Shown: piece by piece, positions 44,801 through 57,273 of the stretch
Layout: every line of letters starts with the position of its first letter
How positions within the stretch are numbered: position 1 is the stretch's first letter
DNA from: Adenophora triphylla var. japonica
Lineage: Eukaryota; Streptophyta; Magnoliopsida; Asterales; Campanulaceae
NCBI GenBank assembly: GCA_022495995.1
Contig: JAFEMH010000755.1
Coordinates: 514,001 to 578,000, forward strand
Direction of reading: 5' to 3'
Length of the DNA stretch: 64,000 bases
Notes under the pieces: model-generated
What the model was told of the DNA's origin: nothing
The model's database searches: none
What the model saw: the letters and a program-made list of their open reading frames with translations, nothing else
Position numbers and translations under genes: made by a program

Positions 44801-47800
44801 ATCATAAACAATCAACTTATCTCGTAGAACCAACTATTTCAAACCCATAAGGAAATACCCAAATTAAAAACTTGGGTTTCCTAGAAACAATTTTGTTAAT
44901 AAATGGTCGTCGGTGGAATCAGTTGCCTGGGAGGAGAGGGGGCCAGAATGGTGAATGGCTAGAGAGGAAGTGTGCTAAACCCTGGAATTGGATGTGGGGA
45001 GGAAGAAAAGAAACCGCATGTAACGATTTGTTTTCTTCACGCCGAGAGGCCCGAACTGTTTTATTAGAATTTAGAAACCAACAATGAAGGAGCGTTGGAT
45101 CAGACCATAACAATTAATCCCAGCCGTTAAATAAAAATAATTAATTTAATATTTATTTTTAGACAGTTTCCGACCTTTGGATTGAATTAATCTTGGCCGC
45201 TCTTTATCCAAAGTCAATAGGCGGTTACGAACCGAGCATTATTGTATATATAGATATGCGTTTTAAGGAATGAATTGAATTGTCTAATTTAACAAATTTG
45301 AGTTGGTAAATAATTGCTTGTTGGTTATTTGAGTGAAGGATTACACCGAATTAAATTTGTATTTCGTGTATACAACTTGTTTTGGGAGCTTACGAGCTCT
45401 TCTCTAGTTATAACGGAGGAGTTAGATTGGTAACCGGACCGTCTTGGCAAGAACTTTATATTGGATGGAAATAGGCTGAAATTTGCCGGTAACCGAATGC
45501 ACTTGGTTGATTTTATCATTGCTTGGGAGCAGAAATGAGTTTATGGTTTAGCTTAAAGTAGGAGCCTTGCAAGCCTCATGGCAATCAGCTCTCTGCTCGG
45601 GTTTGTGTTAAACTGGCATATACTGAAAAAGTTGACTGCCAAATCATATGGAGAAGATAAGTGACTATGAAGTGTGAAAGGACAAATACGAAAGCTTGAA
45701 CAACTAGAAAAGAATGAGTAGTTGACCTTTTTGTCATTCAGCTGAAATCCGACCCGCTTTGAAATTAGACTTATGGTCAACTTGATTACACTTTGACCAA
45801 TCAGCTCTCTGCTCGGGTTTGTGTTAAACTTCTCAATATTTTGATTTTAATGTAAGCCTCTATGCCAACTTACAATAACACGTGTTACTGCTAGCCCTTC
45901 TGGAAACAATGTAGGGCATACATGTTGCTCAAGTTACCTGAGTTGGGTTTCAAAAAAGTAAAGTGGGCATATGCAACTTGTTTTGATTGTCATATCAAGG
46001 GGTGATTCAGAGACGAAAAGTAGGTGTTTTTCTAAAACATTTATAAGGTTTTTTTCATTGCCTTCTTTTGTGTATTGTATCAGCGCAGGCAAAATTCAGT
46101 TATTTGATTGTTATTCATTTTATAATAATGTTTTGCAGCTAGTTATCATGAGCTCTAATGAAGAATGAATGTCATGAAAGATGATAGTTGGATAGTTAGA
46201 TTTTGAAATTAGTATGGCTGTAATTAGATTTTTGTATATCCTTCTACTTTCCGTATTGTCTCTTTTACCTGACAATTTGTAACAAAATGTTGTATAATAA
46301 AATTGAGTTGTCTGTACTGCCAGCCACAAGACGAGATTACACATTGGGCAGTTGGTTAAGGACACTTCAGATAAGCTTAAGCAAGCTAGTATTACAGATC
46401 ATCGGGCTCAAGTCAGTGTAAGTCGCCCTTTTCTGGTCATCATTTATATAAGCTTTAACGCCTCCCTCTAGTCGGTCTTACTAGGCTTCTTTGGCATACT
46501 CATTTTTTATATGTCATATGCTGGAGATTATTTGAACCTAGTGAAGCCATTTTGAAGCTGCTAAATGGTTTGTCTGCTGAACAGTTAAGTTGAGGTGGTT
46601 AAGTGGAAACTAATGTGGTTAATTTTTTATTCTGTTGCTTTCACCTTTTAAGCTTAGACCCTGCACTTTTGCATTGTTAAAATTTTATTCTTTAGTATGA
46701 GGAGTAGTTAAGCATTTTCTTATCTTCCATTAGAGACCCTATTCTTGCTCCTGACCCAACTTTTGATTGTTCATATTATTTCTTACAAATTTGGGAGTTC
46801 CGGAGGCATGCTACATAACCCATCCACTCCATTCCTCTGCTCCATTTCTTTTTCCCTTTAGTTTTTGATGATGATTTGAATGCTTCCTCTTATGCACAGG
46901 CTAGCAAGAAAATTACAGATGCTAAACTTGCAAAAGATTTTGAAGCGGTTCTGAAGGAGTTTCAGAAGGCTCAGCGTCTATCAGCTGAGAGGGAGACTGC
47001 CTATACACCTTTTGTTCCCCAAGCTGTTCTTCCTTCCAGGTATTCATTTGCTTATACATAATTGATGCACATTTAAGCTATTAAGGAGTTTCTTTCCATG
47101 TGAGGGTGAAAAGTTCTTATTAGATTAAGTGATGGTGAGAAACCTGGCAACTTGGCTTCAAAGTTATGTGCAACTAGAGTTTTCAATGACCCAAGATCTT
47201 ATTAAAATGTAGTAAATGGCATAAAAGTTTTCATTGGGGAAACTGGTTTATCCCAGGTTTTTATTTTTGTCGTTGTTGATATGACTACTACTATCGATAC
47301 TAGTTTTTCTTTACTACTACTACTTTGTTATTGTTTGTATATCATATCACTTCTCTATTATTATAAAAAAAGAATGTGACATTAGAATAGAGAAGAATGT
47401 GTACAGTATATGGAGGATGAGATTGCAGCTAAAGTTCTAAAGGAAACAGCCACAAGATTAGGATGAACAGCATCCAGTTCCATCAAATTCGTAATAGAGT
47501 TGACACGAAACGCACAATACCTTGGCTAGAAAAGGTCCTAGAAGGACAACACTCAACCAAAGCAAGGTCTAAGGAAGCTTTTTCTATTCAAAATTCTATC
47601 ATTGTTACCGCTCTTAAGCGAGATACACCTATGGCCTATGTGCCAAAGGCCTCCATCCTAGTAGCTTCTGTTCATAACCTCTCCCCAAAACCACCCGATT
47701 CTGAAGTAGCCTTTCTATGGAGTATGGAACTGCTAAGGTTCAGTGAGAATGGAGAGGTGGTTATCCCATGAAACCAGGCAGGGTTAGGGATGGTAACGCG

Positions 47801-50800
47801 TCGGGTTTTACACTTACCGAACCCGTCCCACACATTTCTTTCATTAATCCGCCCCGCCCCACCCCGCAACCAGGCAACCCCGGCTCCGCTCCGCCCCGCC
47901 TCTCCCTTGAAATTTTTGTGAAAACCCGGAGAAATTTTGAGTTCCCAAATTTTTGAAAGATGGACTATTTATAGATTCAAGCCAGCATCAATAATATTGT
48001 GAGGAGAAGCAAAATAAAATCAAAACTGAAGGAGCTCTAGTGCTGTACTTGTTATACATGCTTGAACTGCCATTGATTATGCTGGAGAGAGAAATTCTAG
48101 GGAAGAAGAGGAATTGGGGGAGAAGACAAAGAGTGGAGAGAAGAAACTTTGCCGCATATAAATTTCAGATCTGTCAAATTATGGGATGAGATTAGAGTAG
48201 GGATTGAAGAGAGGCAGGATAGGGGCTGAAAGAAAGAAGGTGGTGTTTCAAGGTGGTCGTGAATCACAACCATAGCCGGAGGGGTAGTGAGTGGCGAGAG
48301 AAAGAGAAGTGAGATGCAAAGGCATGAAACTGAAAAGAGAGGAAAATGGGATAGAAAACCATACTTTAGGCTTATTATATAGTTAGGTGTGTTTTTGTAA
48401 ATAAAAAGACAATCAGGGGTACAAACTTAGTAACAGTAACGTGGAGTATACTTTTACGATTTTAAAAACTCCTGGGGGCAGTGCAGGTCGGGTCGGGCCA
48501 CAAGCAGAAACACACAAAGCCGAACCCGCTCAGGTTTTACAAAATGCTTACGAAACCCACATTTCTCGAAACGGACCAGTCCCGGGTTCGGATCGGGTCC
48601 GAATAGATTGCCATCCCTAGGCAGGGTTACATTTTATAGGAGGAAAATGTGAGATTTAGATTCACTACCCTGCATGCTTATGTATACACTTATGAACTTA
48701 AGGCTTTATAAGGCCTTCGATGTGGCTACACAGCTGTTAGTATTTAGCTCCCCTTGAGCCAACTCCTGATAAAGTTCCTAGTTTTAGAAGGAAGCTTTCC
48801 AAATGAATTTATCGAATTTGTATCGAGAGGGAATGTTCAACTATCTGAGCAAACTACTTCTCTCTCTGTAGCTCTTTTCGTTTCCTCTCAACTGAACTTT
48901 ACCTTGATGGTATTGTAGAACTTTATTGATTCTAACTATTATGTGTTCAAAATATCCCGTTAAGATGCACACCTTTTACTATCTTGATTACTTGATGCTA
49001 TAGCCTGTCATGTACTTGTTTGGATCATTTACTTGCCAACAATAATCGTCGTTCTTCTATATTTTGAACAGCTATACGGCCAGTGAAATCGATGTAAGCT
49101 CTGATAGAAGTCCTGAACAACGTGCTCTTCTTGTGGAATCTAGAAGGTGACCTACTTCTCTCCTCTGCATAAATCAGGAATAAATTCATGGGGTTATGTC
49201 GGTATTTGGCTAGATTAACCCATTCCATTATGTTCTCTTTTTATCAGCTTTTGACATATCTCTTGAATCTTCACCCCTTGTCATAAACCATAACTGGGAT
49301 TTCGGGCTCCCTTACTCTTAAAATAGCTGTTTGCTGATATTCACTTCTCTTCCTTTGTATCTTAGAGCACAACACAATCACAGGCTGCAGATGCAACCTT
49401 GATAGAGAATACATTTGTATTCACTAACATACGAGGAAATTGCAAGTGTGTTCAATGCAACGTGATAAGAAAAACTAGTTTGCAACTAGAAGTCCACAAT
49501 ATCTTCTGATGCTTTAATAAAAGGAAAAAAACTGAAGAAGCACTGGTTCTTTTACGAGCCTTTAGCTTCTTACTTTGCATGCTCAATTTTCCAAACATGG
49601 ACAGCCAAAATCTAATAACAGTTGAGGAGTGGGTTTGAGGACCTGAAACCCGGCATTGGGAAGCCATCTCCACTCTTTAGGGTTTGAATAGATACTTCAC
49701 ACTATTTCACTTCCTTTCGGGCTATGTGCCTGTATTTATTTTAGTGTAGTGTTTATATTTATTCTTTTAGATAAGAAAAAACTTAAAGAAAATGAATATT
49801 AATCCGATTACAAGAAGATAATGGATGAGAAATTTGTAAAGTAAGAACAAAGTAAAATGAGCAAGCTAAATATGTAGATACATGAATTAGTAAAGCAATG
49901 CCTGCCAGTCTTTCTGAATAACCGAATGAGAATCTGCACAAAGGGCAACACTCAAAGATAAGCCAATTGAACCACCTTATCTCATTAGAGAGAACTTGCG
50001 AAATTTTGACTCTTAAGTCCGTGCTTTCCTATCCCTCCAAACTCCAAATGCACCACAAAATTCCAACATGGCATCACGTTTTTATCTCCCCTTTCCCCAA
50101 ACCTCTAAACTTCAGCCACGGGGTGGGTAGAAGCAGGGGCATAATAAACCTTGTTTTCCATCCCAAAGCACATGTTTTAAGAACAATGCACCTTCCAAGG
50201 ACGATTCACACATCACACACCCATCTGGAGAAATCTTCCTTTAAGGTCTGGCTGTATATCATTCGTATCAAGTATGGTAAGAGGTATTGACCCAGTAAAA
50301 ATCTATGTATTATTGAAATACATTTTACCTCTACTAATAAGCCCTTGATTTGTTATATCATCCCATCAGATGTTGAGCTTTACCTTTGCAGGGGCAAGAG
50401 AGTAGCCTTTTGTGATCGACATGTGCTTTACATACTCCCTTCACTCCATAATAAATATCACATTTTCTGTTTTAGTCCGTCTCAAAATAAATGTCACATT
50501 TCTTAATGAGGAAACAATCTTAGTGTAATTTTACTATGGTACAAACAATATATAATCAAGTAAAGCACACTCCTTAAAAACAGCTTGTCAAATCAAATGC
50601 GACATTTATTTTGGGAAAGATGGAGTATTTCATAATTTTCATTAAAGTTAGTAGTGCAAATTGCATTATACTTCGTAGTAGGATGGGATTTGACTAATGG
50701 CTTTCAGCCTGTAACTCTATTAGGGGCCCTATAATTCCTGTAGTGGTGAAATTCCAATGGCAGGATATTGCTTTAGGCATCTATAGATTGATAAGTTCTG

Positions 50801-52038
50801 TATTTTGCAAAAACATTATTTATCGCCAATACCAATTTATCTGTATTACAGACAGGAGGTTTTGCTGTTGGACAATGAGATTGCCTTCAACGAGGCTATT
50901 ATTGAAGAAAGAGAACAGGGTATACAAGACATCCAACAACAAATTGGTGAGGTCAATGAAATTTTCAAAGATCTTGCTGTTTTGGTCCATGAGCAAGGTG
51001 CTATGATTGGTAAGTAATTCCTTTTTTAAGAGGCACCTCCTATCTTTTGTATTTGTATGTTCCTGCTGCTCAATGTGTAACAAAATTGTTTTCAGATGAT
51101 ATTGGCTCCAATATAGACAACTCCCATGCTGCTACAGCTCAGGCGAAATCCCAACTTGTCAAAGCATCAAAGACCCAAAGAGCAAACTCATCTCTGGTAA
51201 AGTTTGAATTTTGAGTTTTTGTTTGTTAGAAAGGTCTAAAGTTCCCATCAACATCAAGATTTTCTTCAGTACTTGAAAAAAACTTCAAAAAAGTAACCCA
51301 GCGGTTATCTCCTGCCGCCATTATTTGTGGGTATGGTCTTGTATTCTAAATTGACAACATAAACTTATATTGTGCCATCGTGGTTACCCTGTTGACCTAT
51401 TGGTTGCTGGTGGTTCCACATTATAACGGGTTTGTCCCATCCCATTTCCTAACTCGGGTTTTTTGCCTGGTTTGGACCATGATCTCTCTCTCTCCCTCTC
51501 TCTTAGTTTGTGACATTTACTTACTACGCTGTTGAGCTGTAGAAATTCAAACGATCTTAGTCAGTTTGAACTCAGTCACGTACTACTCACTCTGTCCCAT
51601 AAAGATGTTCCATTTGCCCTATTTGTTTGTCCCAAAAAGATAGTCCCATTTCCTAAATTGGGTTAAAATTATTGAACTTTAAAAGTTGCAAACCAAGGAA
51701 GAAGAGGGAGAAAGGAGAGGATGGGAGTCAACCAAGGAAGAAGAGGGAGTAATGGAGTAAAAATTAAACATCATTAAGGTTAATGGTGGAGATGAAAATA
51801 GGTTGTTTAAATGTTTAAATAGTCAAATGGAACATCATTTTGGGACGGAGGGCGTCTTACATTTGGTCTTTGTAGAGGGAATACTTCACCTAATCAAAAC
51901 TTAATATTTCCGATATAATAAACCATTCATCGTGTGCCTGTTGTATTGTCTAACGTCTATACTTCTCTGCAGACTTGCTTACTTTTGGTGATATTTGGAA
52001 TCGTACTCCTCATCGTGATCATAGTTCTGGCAGCCTAA
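41861..52038 (+). CDS. SYP22: vacuolar/prevacuolar Qa-SNARE, SYP22-like syntaxin
   Basis: Seven exons: 41861-42045, 46324-46417, 46900-47039, 49072-49146, 50852-51009, 51096-51196, 51973-52038. They total 819 bp, 272 residues plus TAA, close to Arabidopsis SYP22 (268). All junctions are GT/AG and keep the frame. The N-terminal [13 protein letters not shown] and [20 protein letters not shown] start the Habc bundle (about 25-140). The SNARE helix runs about 185-245, with the zero-layer Gln at about 213 in LVHEQGAMI. The C-terminal anchor is at about 252-271 ([20 protein letters not shown]). It acts with VTI11, SYP5 and VAMP727-type partners in fusion at the prevacuolar compartment and vacuole. 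No stops or frameshifts: the one clearly functional host gene here. SYP21/SYP23 cannot be excluded by eye. Confidence 0.93.
42046..46323 (+). other. syntaxin intron 1 (4.3 kb) with repeats
   Basis: No gene seen. It contains a tandem dimer plus partial copy (period about 216) of a TCCCAAAATAAGTG..CATTTATTTTGGGAC unit at about 43045-43505. A ~100-bp tandem duplication (AATCAAACATCAGAAAGAA) starts at about 43648 and 43746. A Helitron-like 5' end on the minus strand lies at about 45256. AATCAGCTCTCTGCTCGGGT is duplicated at about 45581 and 45799. Confidence 0.75.
47785..48619. mobile_element. hAT MITE in syntaxin intron 3
   Basis: 835 bp. Left end TAGGGATGGTAACG; complement of right end TAGGGATGGCAAT. 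GGCAGGGT flanks it at 47777-47784 and 48620-48627, an exact 8-bp duplication. The ends are rich in CGGGTC/GACCCG. Confidence 0.92.
50435..50625. mobile_element. Stowaway-like MITE in syntaxin intron 4
   Basis: 191 bp with CTCCCTTCACTCCATAATAA and ATTTATTTTGGGAAAGATGGAG ends, flanked by TA on both sides. The ends are diverged. Confidence 0.65.
51586..51854. mobile_element. Stowaway-like MITE in syntaxin intron 6
   Basis: About 269 bp. Left end CTCACTCTGTCCCATAAAGA after TA. Right end CATTTTGGGACGGAGGGCG, where the terminal AGTA is changed. An internal GTTCCATTTGCC pairs with CAAATGGAAC. Confidence 0.6.
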
Positions 52039-52132
52039 GGAGGAAAGTTCTTGCCATCTTCTTCATGTAGAGAAATCAAGATTTACTTTGGGATTGAAAG
52101 TTCTCGATTCTCAATTTCTCTGGTTTATCTTA

Positions 52133-52218
52133 CTCCCCCCGTCCCAATATGAATGTCTTAAAGAATTGAAATCACGAAAAAAATTGAAATTTTTTCCGAC
52201 ATTTTGGGACAGAGGGAG
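52133..52218. mobile_element. short Stowaway-like MITE just after the syntaxin gene
   Basis: 86 bp. CTCCCCCCGTCCCAATATGA and CATTTTGGGACAGAGGGAG ends flanked by TA. It starts 95 bases after the stop codon, so it is probably in the 3' UTR. Confidence 0.75.
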
Positions 52219-52924
52219 TAGTTGGTATGAGGTTTGGTGGTGCATTGACGACGCTTCTGCATCCAAGTTATAAATGGTGTGGTGAAGAACATCAAGTCTG
52301 CAACTTATATGTTGGTTTCAACTGACAAGAAAAATGTTCCTTTTCCTTTTCTTTTTTCTGTAAATTAGTGTTCCTCTTTTATCTATTCTTTAAAGTATGT
52401 GGGCTTGCTTTGGTTCGGTTTGCCTTTTACGATGCTATATAGTATTTTTATTCTTATAAAGAATTATCTTATTTCTTTCTCTGCAGACTTGGTTGCATTT
52501 TGCTTTGGTTTAGTTGGTTCATCCAAAGCTTTAAATTAAAACATTCAATTATTAACTTCTCTATTATGCTTAGAATTCTTTTGTGATTATTTTTTAATAA
52601 CCATTCATTAAACTTTTTGATAGGCCAAAATACGTCAACTCTCCTCAAATATATACCAAATCTCACTTTGTAGTCTCATGTGAAATTTGTCCCACTCTAA
52701 TACTCAAATGTTAAAATTATCTCATTTTGCCCCCTAAATTCTAATGGACATTAAAAATATAACGAAATTGGTAATGTTCATGTAACATGATGGATATTAC
52801 GTCTTTTAACTCCGAAACTTAGGGAGTGTCATTCAGCCATTAAAATTTCTCAAATCTTCACCACCATTTCATCACCAGAACCACCGCCTTAACCTACCAT
52901 AAACAAAATCAAACATTAATTTTA
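52219..52924 (+). other. 3' flank of the syntaxin gene
   Basis: AT-rich. I see no gene and no clear transposon terminus. AATTAGTGTTCCTCTTTTATC near 52365 may belong to the 3' UTR. Confidence 0.4.
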
Positions 52925-53824
52925 GGCTCCGTTTGTTTCGCGTGAAACGACTTTCGTAAAATGATTTTCCGTAAAATGTTTTCCAAAAAAATGAAAATAT
53001 TTTTCGGAAAATGCCATAAACATGTTTTCGACTGTTTGGTAAGGAAAATGTTTTCCCAAAAAATATTTTTATGAAAATATTTTTCAATAAAAACACAATT
53101 TGCGATAAGTTGAAATAGATAGGGGTGGGGTTGGGTGATGGAGGTGGGGTGGTAGGGTAGGGTCGTGGGAGAAATGTAAAGGGTAAAATGATGGTAGGGT
53201 AGGATGGTGATAGGGTAGGGTGTGAGGGTGGGGTAGGTGTGGGATAGGGTGGGTAGCCAAGAGTGTGGGAGTGGGGTTGGGTGGGGGAGTTGTTAAAAAA
53301 TAAATTAATTTAATTATGAATAAAAAAAAGTTTGATCGTGGGAGGGGGGTTGGTGGTTGGGGGAGGGGGAGGTGGGTGGGTGGGGTGGGGGTGGTGGGTT
53401 GTTAAAAATTAATTTTAATATGAATAAAAAAAATGCTTGAGAGAGGGAGAGTTGTTAAAATATAATTTTAAAATAAATAAAAAAAATATTTTTAACCTTA
53501 AGGTGATGGTGGGAATGAGGAGTTGTTAAAAATAAATTTAAAATGATTATTTTTTTTCTACCCGAGGGTGGTGGTGGTGAGGGAGGGGGGGGGGAGAATT
53601 GTAAAAAATAACGTGGGATGCATGTAAAGTTAGGTGTGTTTGTTAGGGTGTTATCATTTTACGAAAAATGTTTTATTTAAAAAAAATTCGTAAGTCATTT
53701 TATTTAAAAAAGAGAAAAAAATATTTTTTAAAAAATATTTTCTCCATTTTCTAAAAAATATTTTCTCTAATTTTCAATTTTCGATGCTTACCAAATATCG
53801 AAAAGTTCTCAAACAAACTGATCC
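52925..53824. mobile_element. PIF/Harbinger-like (Tourist) element
   Basis: 900 bp. Left end GGCTCCGTTTGTTT; complement of right end GGATCAGTTTGTTTGAG; TTA on both sides (52922-52924, 53825-53827). The interior has a long GGTGGGG-rich stretch at 53120-53400. A 3-bp TTA duplication fits Harbinger. Confidence 0.7.
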
Positions 53825-54009
53825 TTAGTATTAAATAGAATTAATTAGTGTTTTTCAAACACATATTTCATTCTTTAGGCAACCGAGAAATGGGAGTTTT
53901 GGTCCAAAGGCAAAAACTATTGAAAAGATGGCACAATACACTACTGTCCAAAATAATCTTATAGCATAATTTTGGGTCCACTTCAATCGAGAGAAATCTA
54001 AATCTTATA

Positions 54010-54239
54010 CTCCCTTCGTGTCAAAATATTTGTTCTATTTGACTTTTTTATTAAATTTTGATCATAAATTTATGAGAGATTAATTATGTTCATAAAATTC
54101 TAAAAATTATTATTGATAATATTATTAATGGTGAATCAATAGGAATTTTTAGAATTTCATGAACATAATTAAATCATTATATATTTGCTAAAGTTCAACA
54201 AAAATATCAAATGGGACAAACATTTTGAGACGAAGTGAG
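54010..54239. mobile_element. Stowaway-like MITE A of cluster
   Basis: 230 bp. CTCCCTTCGTGTCAAAATAT and CATTTTGAGACGAAGTGAG ends with TA at 54008-54009 and 54240-54241. Confidence 0.8.
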
Positions 54240-54245
54240 TATGTA

Positions 54246-54513
54246 CTCTCTTCCCTCCGTCTCAATAAAACTTTACCAATTACCCAAAAAGCATCCCGTT
54301 AAAAGCTTCATCTTTCTTTTTTTATCAAAGAATATTTACTATTCAACCCACTTATTCTCTCTCCTATACTATTACACTTACAACATCATTCAAATTTACT
54401 ATTTTTCTCAACTCATTCTCTCTCCTATTTTACTATTACACTCACAACATTTTTGAAACCCTTAATTTGCATGCCGAAAAAAAATGGTGAAGCAATTACC
54501 GAAACGGAGGGAG
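54246..54513. mobile_element. Stowaway-like MITE B of cluster
   Basis: 268 bp. CTCTCTTCCCTCCGTCTC and CCGAAACGGAGGGAG ends with TA at 54244-54245 and 54514-54515. The interior CTCATTCTCTCTCCTATTTT is shared, in inverted form, with MITE C. Confidence 0.8.
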
Positions 54514-54541
54514 TATAAATTTCCAGCGATCAAATTATATA

Positions 54542-54828
54542 CTCCCTCCGTCCCAGCGAAAGAGTCGGTAAATTTGTCCGACACGCAAAATAAGAAATGT
54601 GATGTAGGAAAGAGAAAAAGTTTAAATGTTGTGAGTATGAAAAATTAAATAGGAGAGAGAATGAGCAGTGAGTGATGTAAGAAAGATAATGTTGTGAGTG
54701 TAAAAGTAAAGTAGGAGAGAGAATGAGTGGAGAGAATAGTGATTTAAGGTTTCCTTTTTGGGAAAGTGGCTTTTTAAATGGGACGCCCAAAAAGGAAATA
54801 AATGGCTCTTTCGCTGGGACGGAGGGAG
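54542..54828. mobile_element. Stowaway MITE C of cluster
   Basis: 287 bp. Near-perfect ends CTCCCTCCGTCCCAGCGAAA and TTTCGCTGGGACGGAGGGAG with TA on both sides. Confidence 0.92.
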
Positions 54829-54862
54829 TATATTCCTTCCGTCCTACCTCAATTGACACTTA

Positions 54863-55118
54863 CTCCCTCCGTCCCACAAAACATTACCCCTTTACTGTTG
54901 AGAACGGAAAATAAGAAATAATGTTATTAAAGTAGGTATTGTGAGTGGGAGGAGAGAGAATGAGTGAAGAAAATAGTAAATTTGAAAAGTGTTGTGAGTA
55001 TGACAAGTGTGTCCCATGAATAAAGAAGTATTAAAAAATTTACTTTTCAGGAAAGTGTGACTTTAAAGTGAGACGTCCAAAATAGTAAAATGGATAATGT
55101 TTTATGGAACGGAGGGAG
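54863..55118. mobile_element. Stowaway MITE D of cluster
   Basis: 256 bp. CTCCCTCCGTCCCACAAAAC and GTTTTATGGAACGGAGGGAG ends with TA at 54861-54862 and 55119-55120. It seems to have split an older element, pieces of which (CGTCCTACCTCAATTGACAC) lie on either side. Confidence 0.88.
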
Positions 55119-55353
55119 TATTTCCTTTTTCGTCAATCCAGCTTAATTAATTGACTTCCTTTTTCGTCCGTCCCACCTTAATTGACACGTCCATCTTAAT
55201 TAACTTTCTTTTTCGTCCCTCCCACCTTAATTTAATTGACACAGTCTAAAATGACAATTTTTTATTATTTTATATTTATCCTACCTCATCCATTTAATCC
55301 CTAATGAACATAATTAAACTACCTCTAATCTTAATTGGGCCATTAGTAAAAAC

Positions 55354-56328
55354 CAGTGTTTCAGTGTTCTAAAAAGTGGTCTAGGCGGCCGCTAGATGCT
55401 GGGCGATGGCCGGGCGCAGCAATTTACGTCAAGCGGGGAGATTAGGCGCTGGACAGGCTGGGCGGAGCTAGGCGGGTTGGGCGGACTAGGCGGCTTTGGG
55501 CATTTAAGCTGAAGAAGGAGCTATTAAAAATTGTAATTTTCGCAATTTTCAACTCCCATGAATTCTGAAAAAAAAATAGCAATATAATTTTGACGTCACT
55601 TACTAACCCATTAGCTAACTCGTCGTCGATACACAGGGCAAAAGCAAAAGGCTTTGAGTTGATGCTATCTCTGTATGTAAGAGATGAACTTACATAACAA
55701 TGATTTCACTCGTCCATGGCTCAGATCTTTTGCCCAAGCCTTAAAATCTGGCCACAAATCGAAAATAGCAATTTTCGGTTTGGGGTGAATGTTAAGGGCA
55801 ACAATCACACGGAATTGGTGGGCTAGCGGTGGGTTGGGGTGAAGAAGGAAGAAGATATGGCGGATAGAGAGAGTAAGAGAAGCTGCTTGTTGATGAGTGA
55901 GGATAGAGAGAGAAGGAGCAGTTGTTGACTTGTTGTTGAGTGAGGATAGAGAGAGAAGGAGGGAATGGAGGGTTAGGGTTAAATGGCAATTTGGCTGGGC
56001 TAACCAAAGATGAGTGTAATTTACAGGCTTTGCTATTTTACAACTAAAGGGTGGATGGGCTTGGGTCTAGATTTTGTCCAATTTAAATGTTAGGATTGCA
56101 AAAATTGGATTAGATGTTTTATTTTGTATAAAAAATATTATTTATTTGTATATTTATTTTTGACAAATAATAAAAATAAGTGACACTATTTTTTGATATA
56201 TATATAAATTTATGAAATATATTTAAAATTTATCTAATTTTTCGGCCCCGCCTAGGCCTCACTTAGGTCCCTAGGCGCTAGACCCGACTCTGTCGCCTAG
56301 CATCCGCCTAGCGCTTTTTAGAACCTTG
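55354..56328. mobile_element. hAT-type non-autonomous element
   Basis: 975 bp. Left end CAGTGTTTCAGTGTTCTAAA; complement of right end CAAGGTTCTAAAAAGCGCTA. GTAAAAAC flanks it at 55346-55353 and 56329-56336. Both ends carry repeated CTAGGCGG/GGGCG modules. The interior has no transposase; an open segment at 55792-56007 is low complexity. Confidence 0.88.
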
Positions 56329-56489
56329 GTAAAAACCCCATTTACCCAAGCCCCTCCTACCCCCATCCATTCGTTTATCATTTCTGTTCTTCACATTCGT
56401 CTTCAAATCCTAGCCCCTTCTTCCCCGCCGTCTTGCAACCATCGATTTCAATCGATCCGCCATTTTTGAAGAAGACAAACCTATATTCC

Positions 56490-56650
56490 ATGGCTTCGTT
56501 GCCCGTAGATGATACGGTGGCGGCGTTTCCTTCTCTTCTTGTTGCCGAATCTGAATATCCATGCCCTGATTCGCCGGATTTCGAGTTCTTTTGTCGATTC
56601 CTCGATCCTATTATGGAATGGTCGTTCCCGATACGCCGTCCTCTTACAAT
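56490..56650 (+). pseudogene. 5' part of an ORF in frame with gag, cut by a hAT MITE
   Basis: ATG 56490 opens MASLPVDDTVAAFPSLLVAE, followed by PDSPDFEFFCRFLDPIMEWS, and stays open for 53 codons into the hAT insertion. Without the hAT element and one duplication copy, the frame runs directly into the gag ATG at 57274. The upstream sequence (56340-56489) is CT-rich like a plant 5' UTR, and I see no LTR or primer site there. It could be a gag N-terminal extension or a host exon joined to the retroelement. I do not recognise the sequence. Confidence 0.45.
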
Positions 56651-57267
56651 CAGGGGCGGATCCAGGGGGGGCAGGTGGGGGCACTCCCCCCCCCCCAGCG
56701 GCGGAAATGCAGTGGAAATTTTTTTTTTGCCCCACCATATTTTTGTTATATATGTATATATATAATTAACTTCAAGATTAACACCAGTGAAAGGTGTGGT
56801 TCAGCGGTAGAAGGGGTGAAGTTAAAGCCTTTGGTGTTTCTTTTCAAATCCATGTTCGAACCCTGCTACCTACATTTTCAATTAATTTTGTCTTCTATCT
56901 TTGCTATTCTTTCTCTTAACAGTTTTGTTTTTCTCTTTCTCCTAATTTCCTCACATTTTTTCAATCTTAATTAATTCGTTAGGCTTTTCCCATTTTTTTT
57001 GTTTTTGGTCTTTCTTCCTATTATCCCAAGTTTAATTAGCAAATTTGAATTTCTTTTTTGTACGAGTAATATATTTTAATAAATTGTTTGCGTTAAATAC
57101 TTCAACATTATTTCAATCGTTCTTTGAATTATTTACTTTTATCATTTTTGTTAACTAAAATACATTGTATTTCATGGATCCGACCCATTTTTTACTTGTC
57201 AGACCCAAAATTTTTTTTTCGGGGGCAGCTTGCCTCCCCCCTCGACCAATTCCTAGCTCCACCCCTG
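56651..57267. mobile_element. hAT MITE inserted at the gag start
   Basis: 617 bp. Left end CAGGGGCGGATCCAGG; complement of right end CAGGGGTGGAGCTAGG. CTTACAAT flanks it at 56643-56650 and 57268-57275. The duplication overlaps the first two bases of the gag ATG. Confidence 0.93.
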
Positions 57268-57273
57268 CTTACA

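Noticed and set aside
47463..47771. 102-codon open frame in syntaxin intron 3
   Set aside because: Lies wholly in an intron, no recognisable domain, no splice continuity with the gene.
56433..56974. Open frames through the hAT MITE
   Set aside because: They read across the transposon end and GGGGG/CCCCC runs; only the part before 56650 is considered real.
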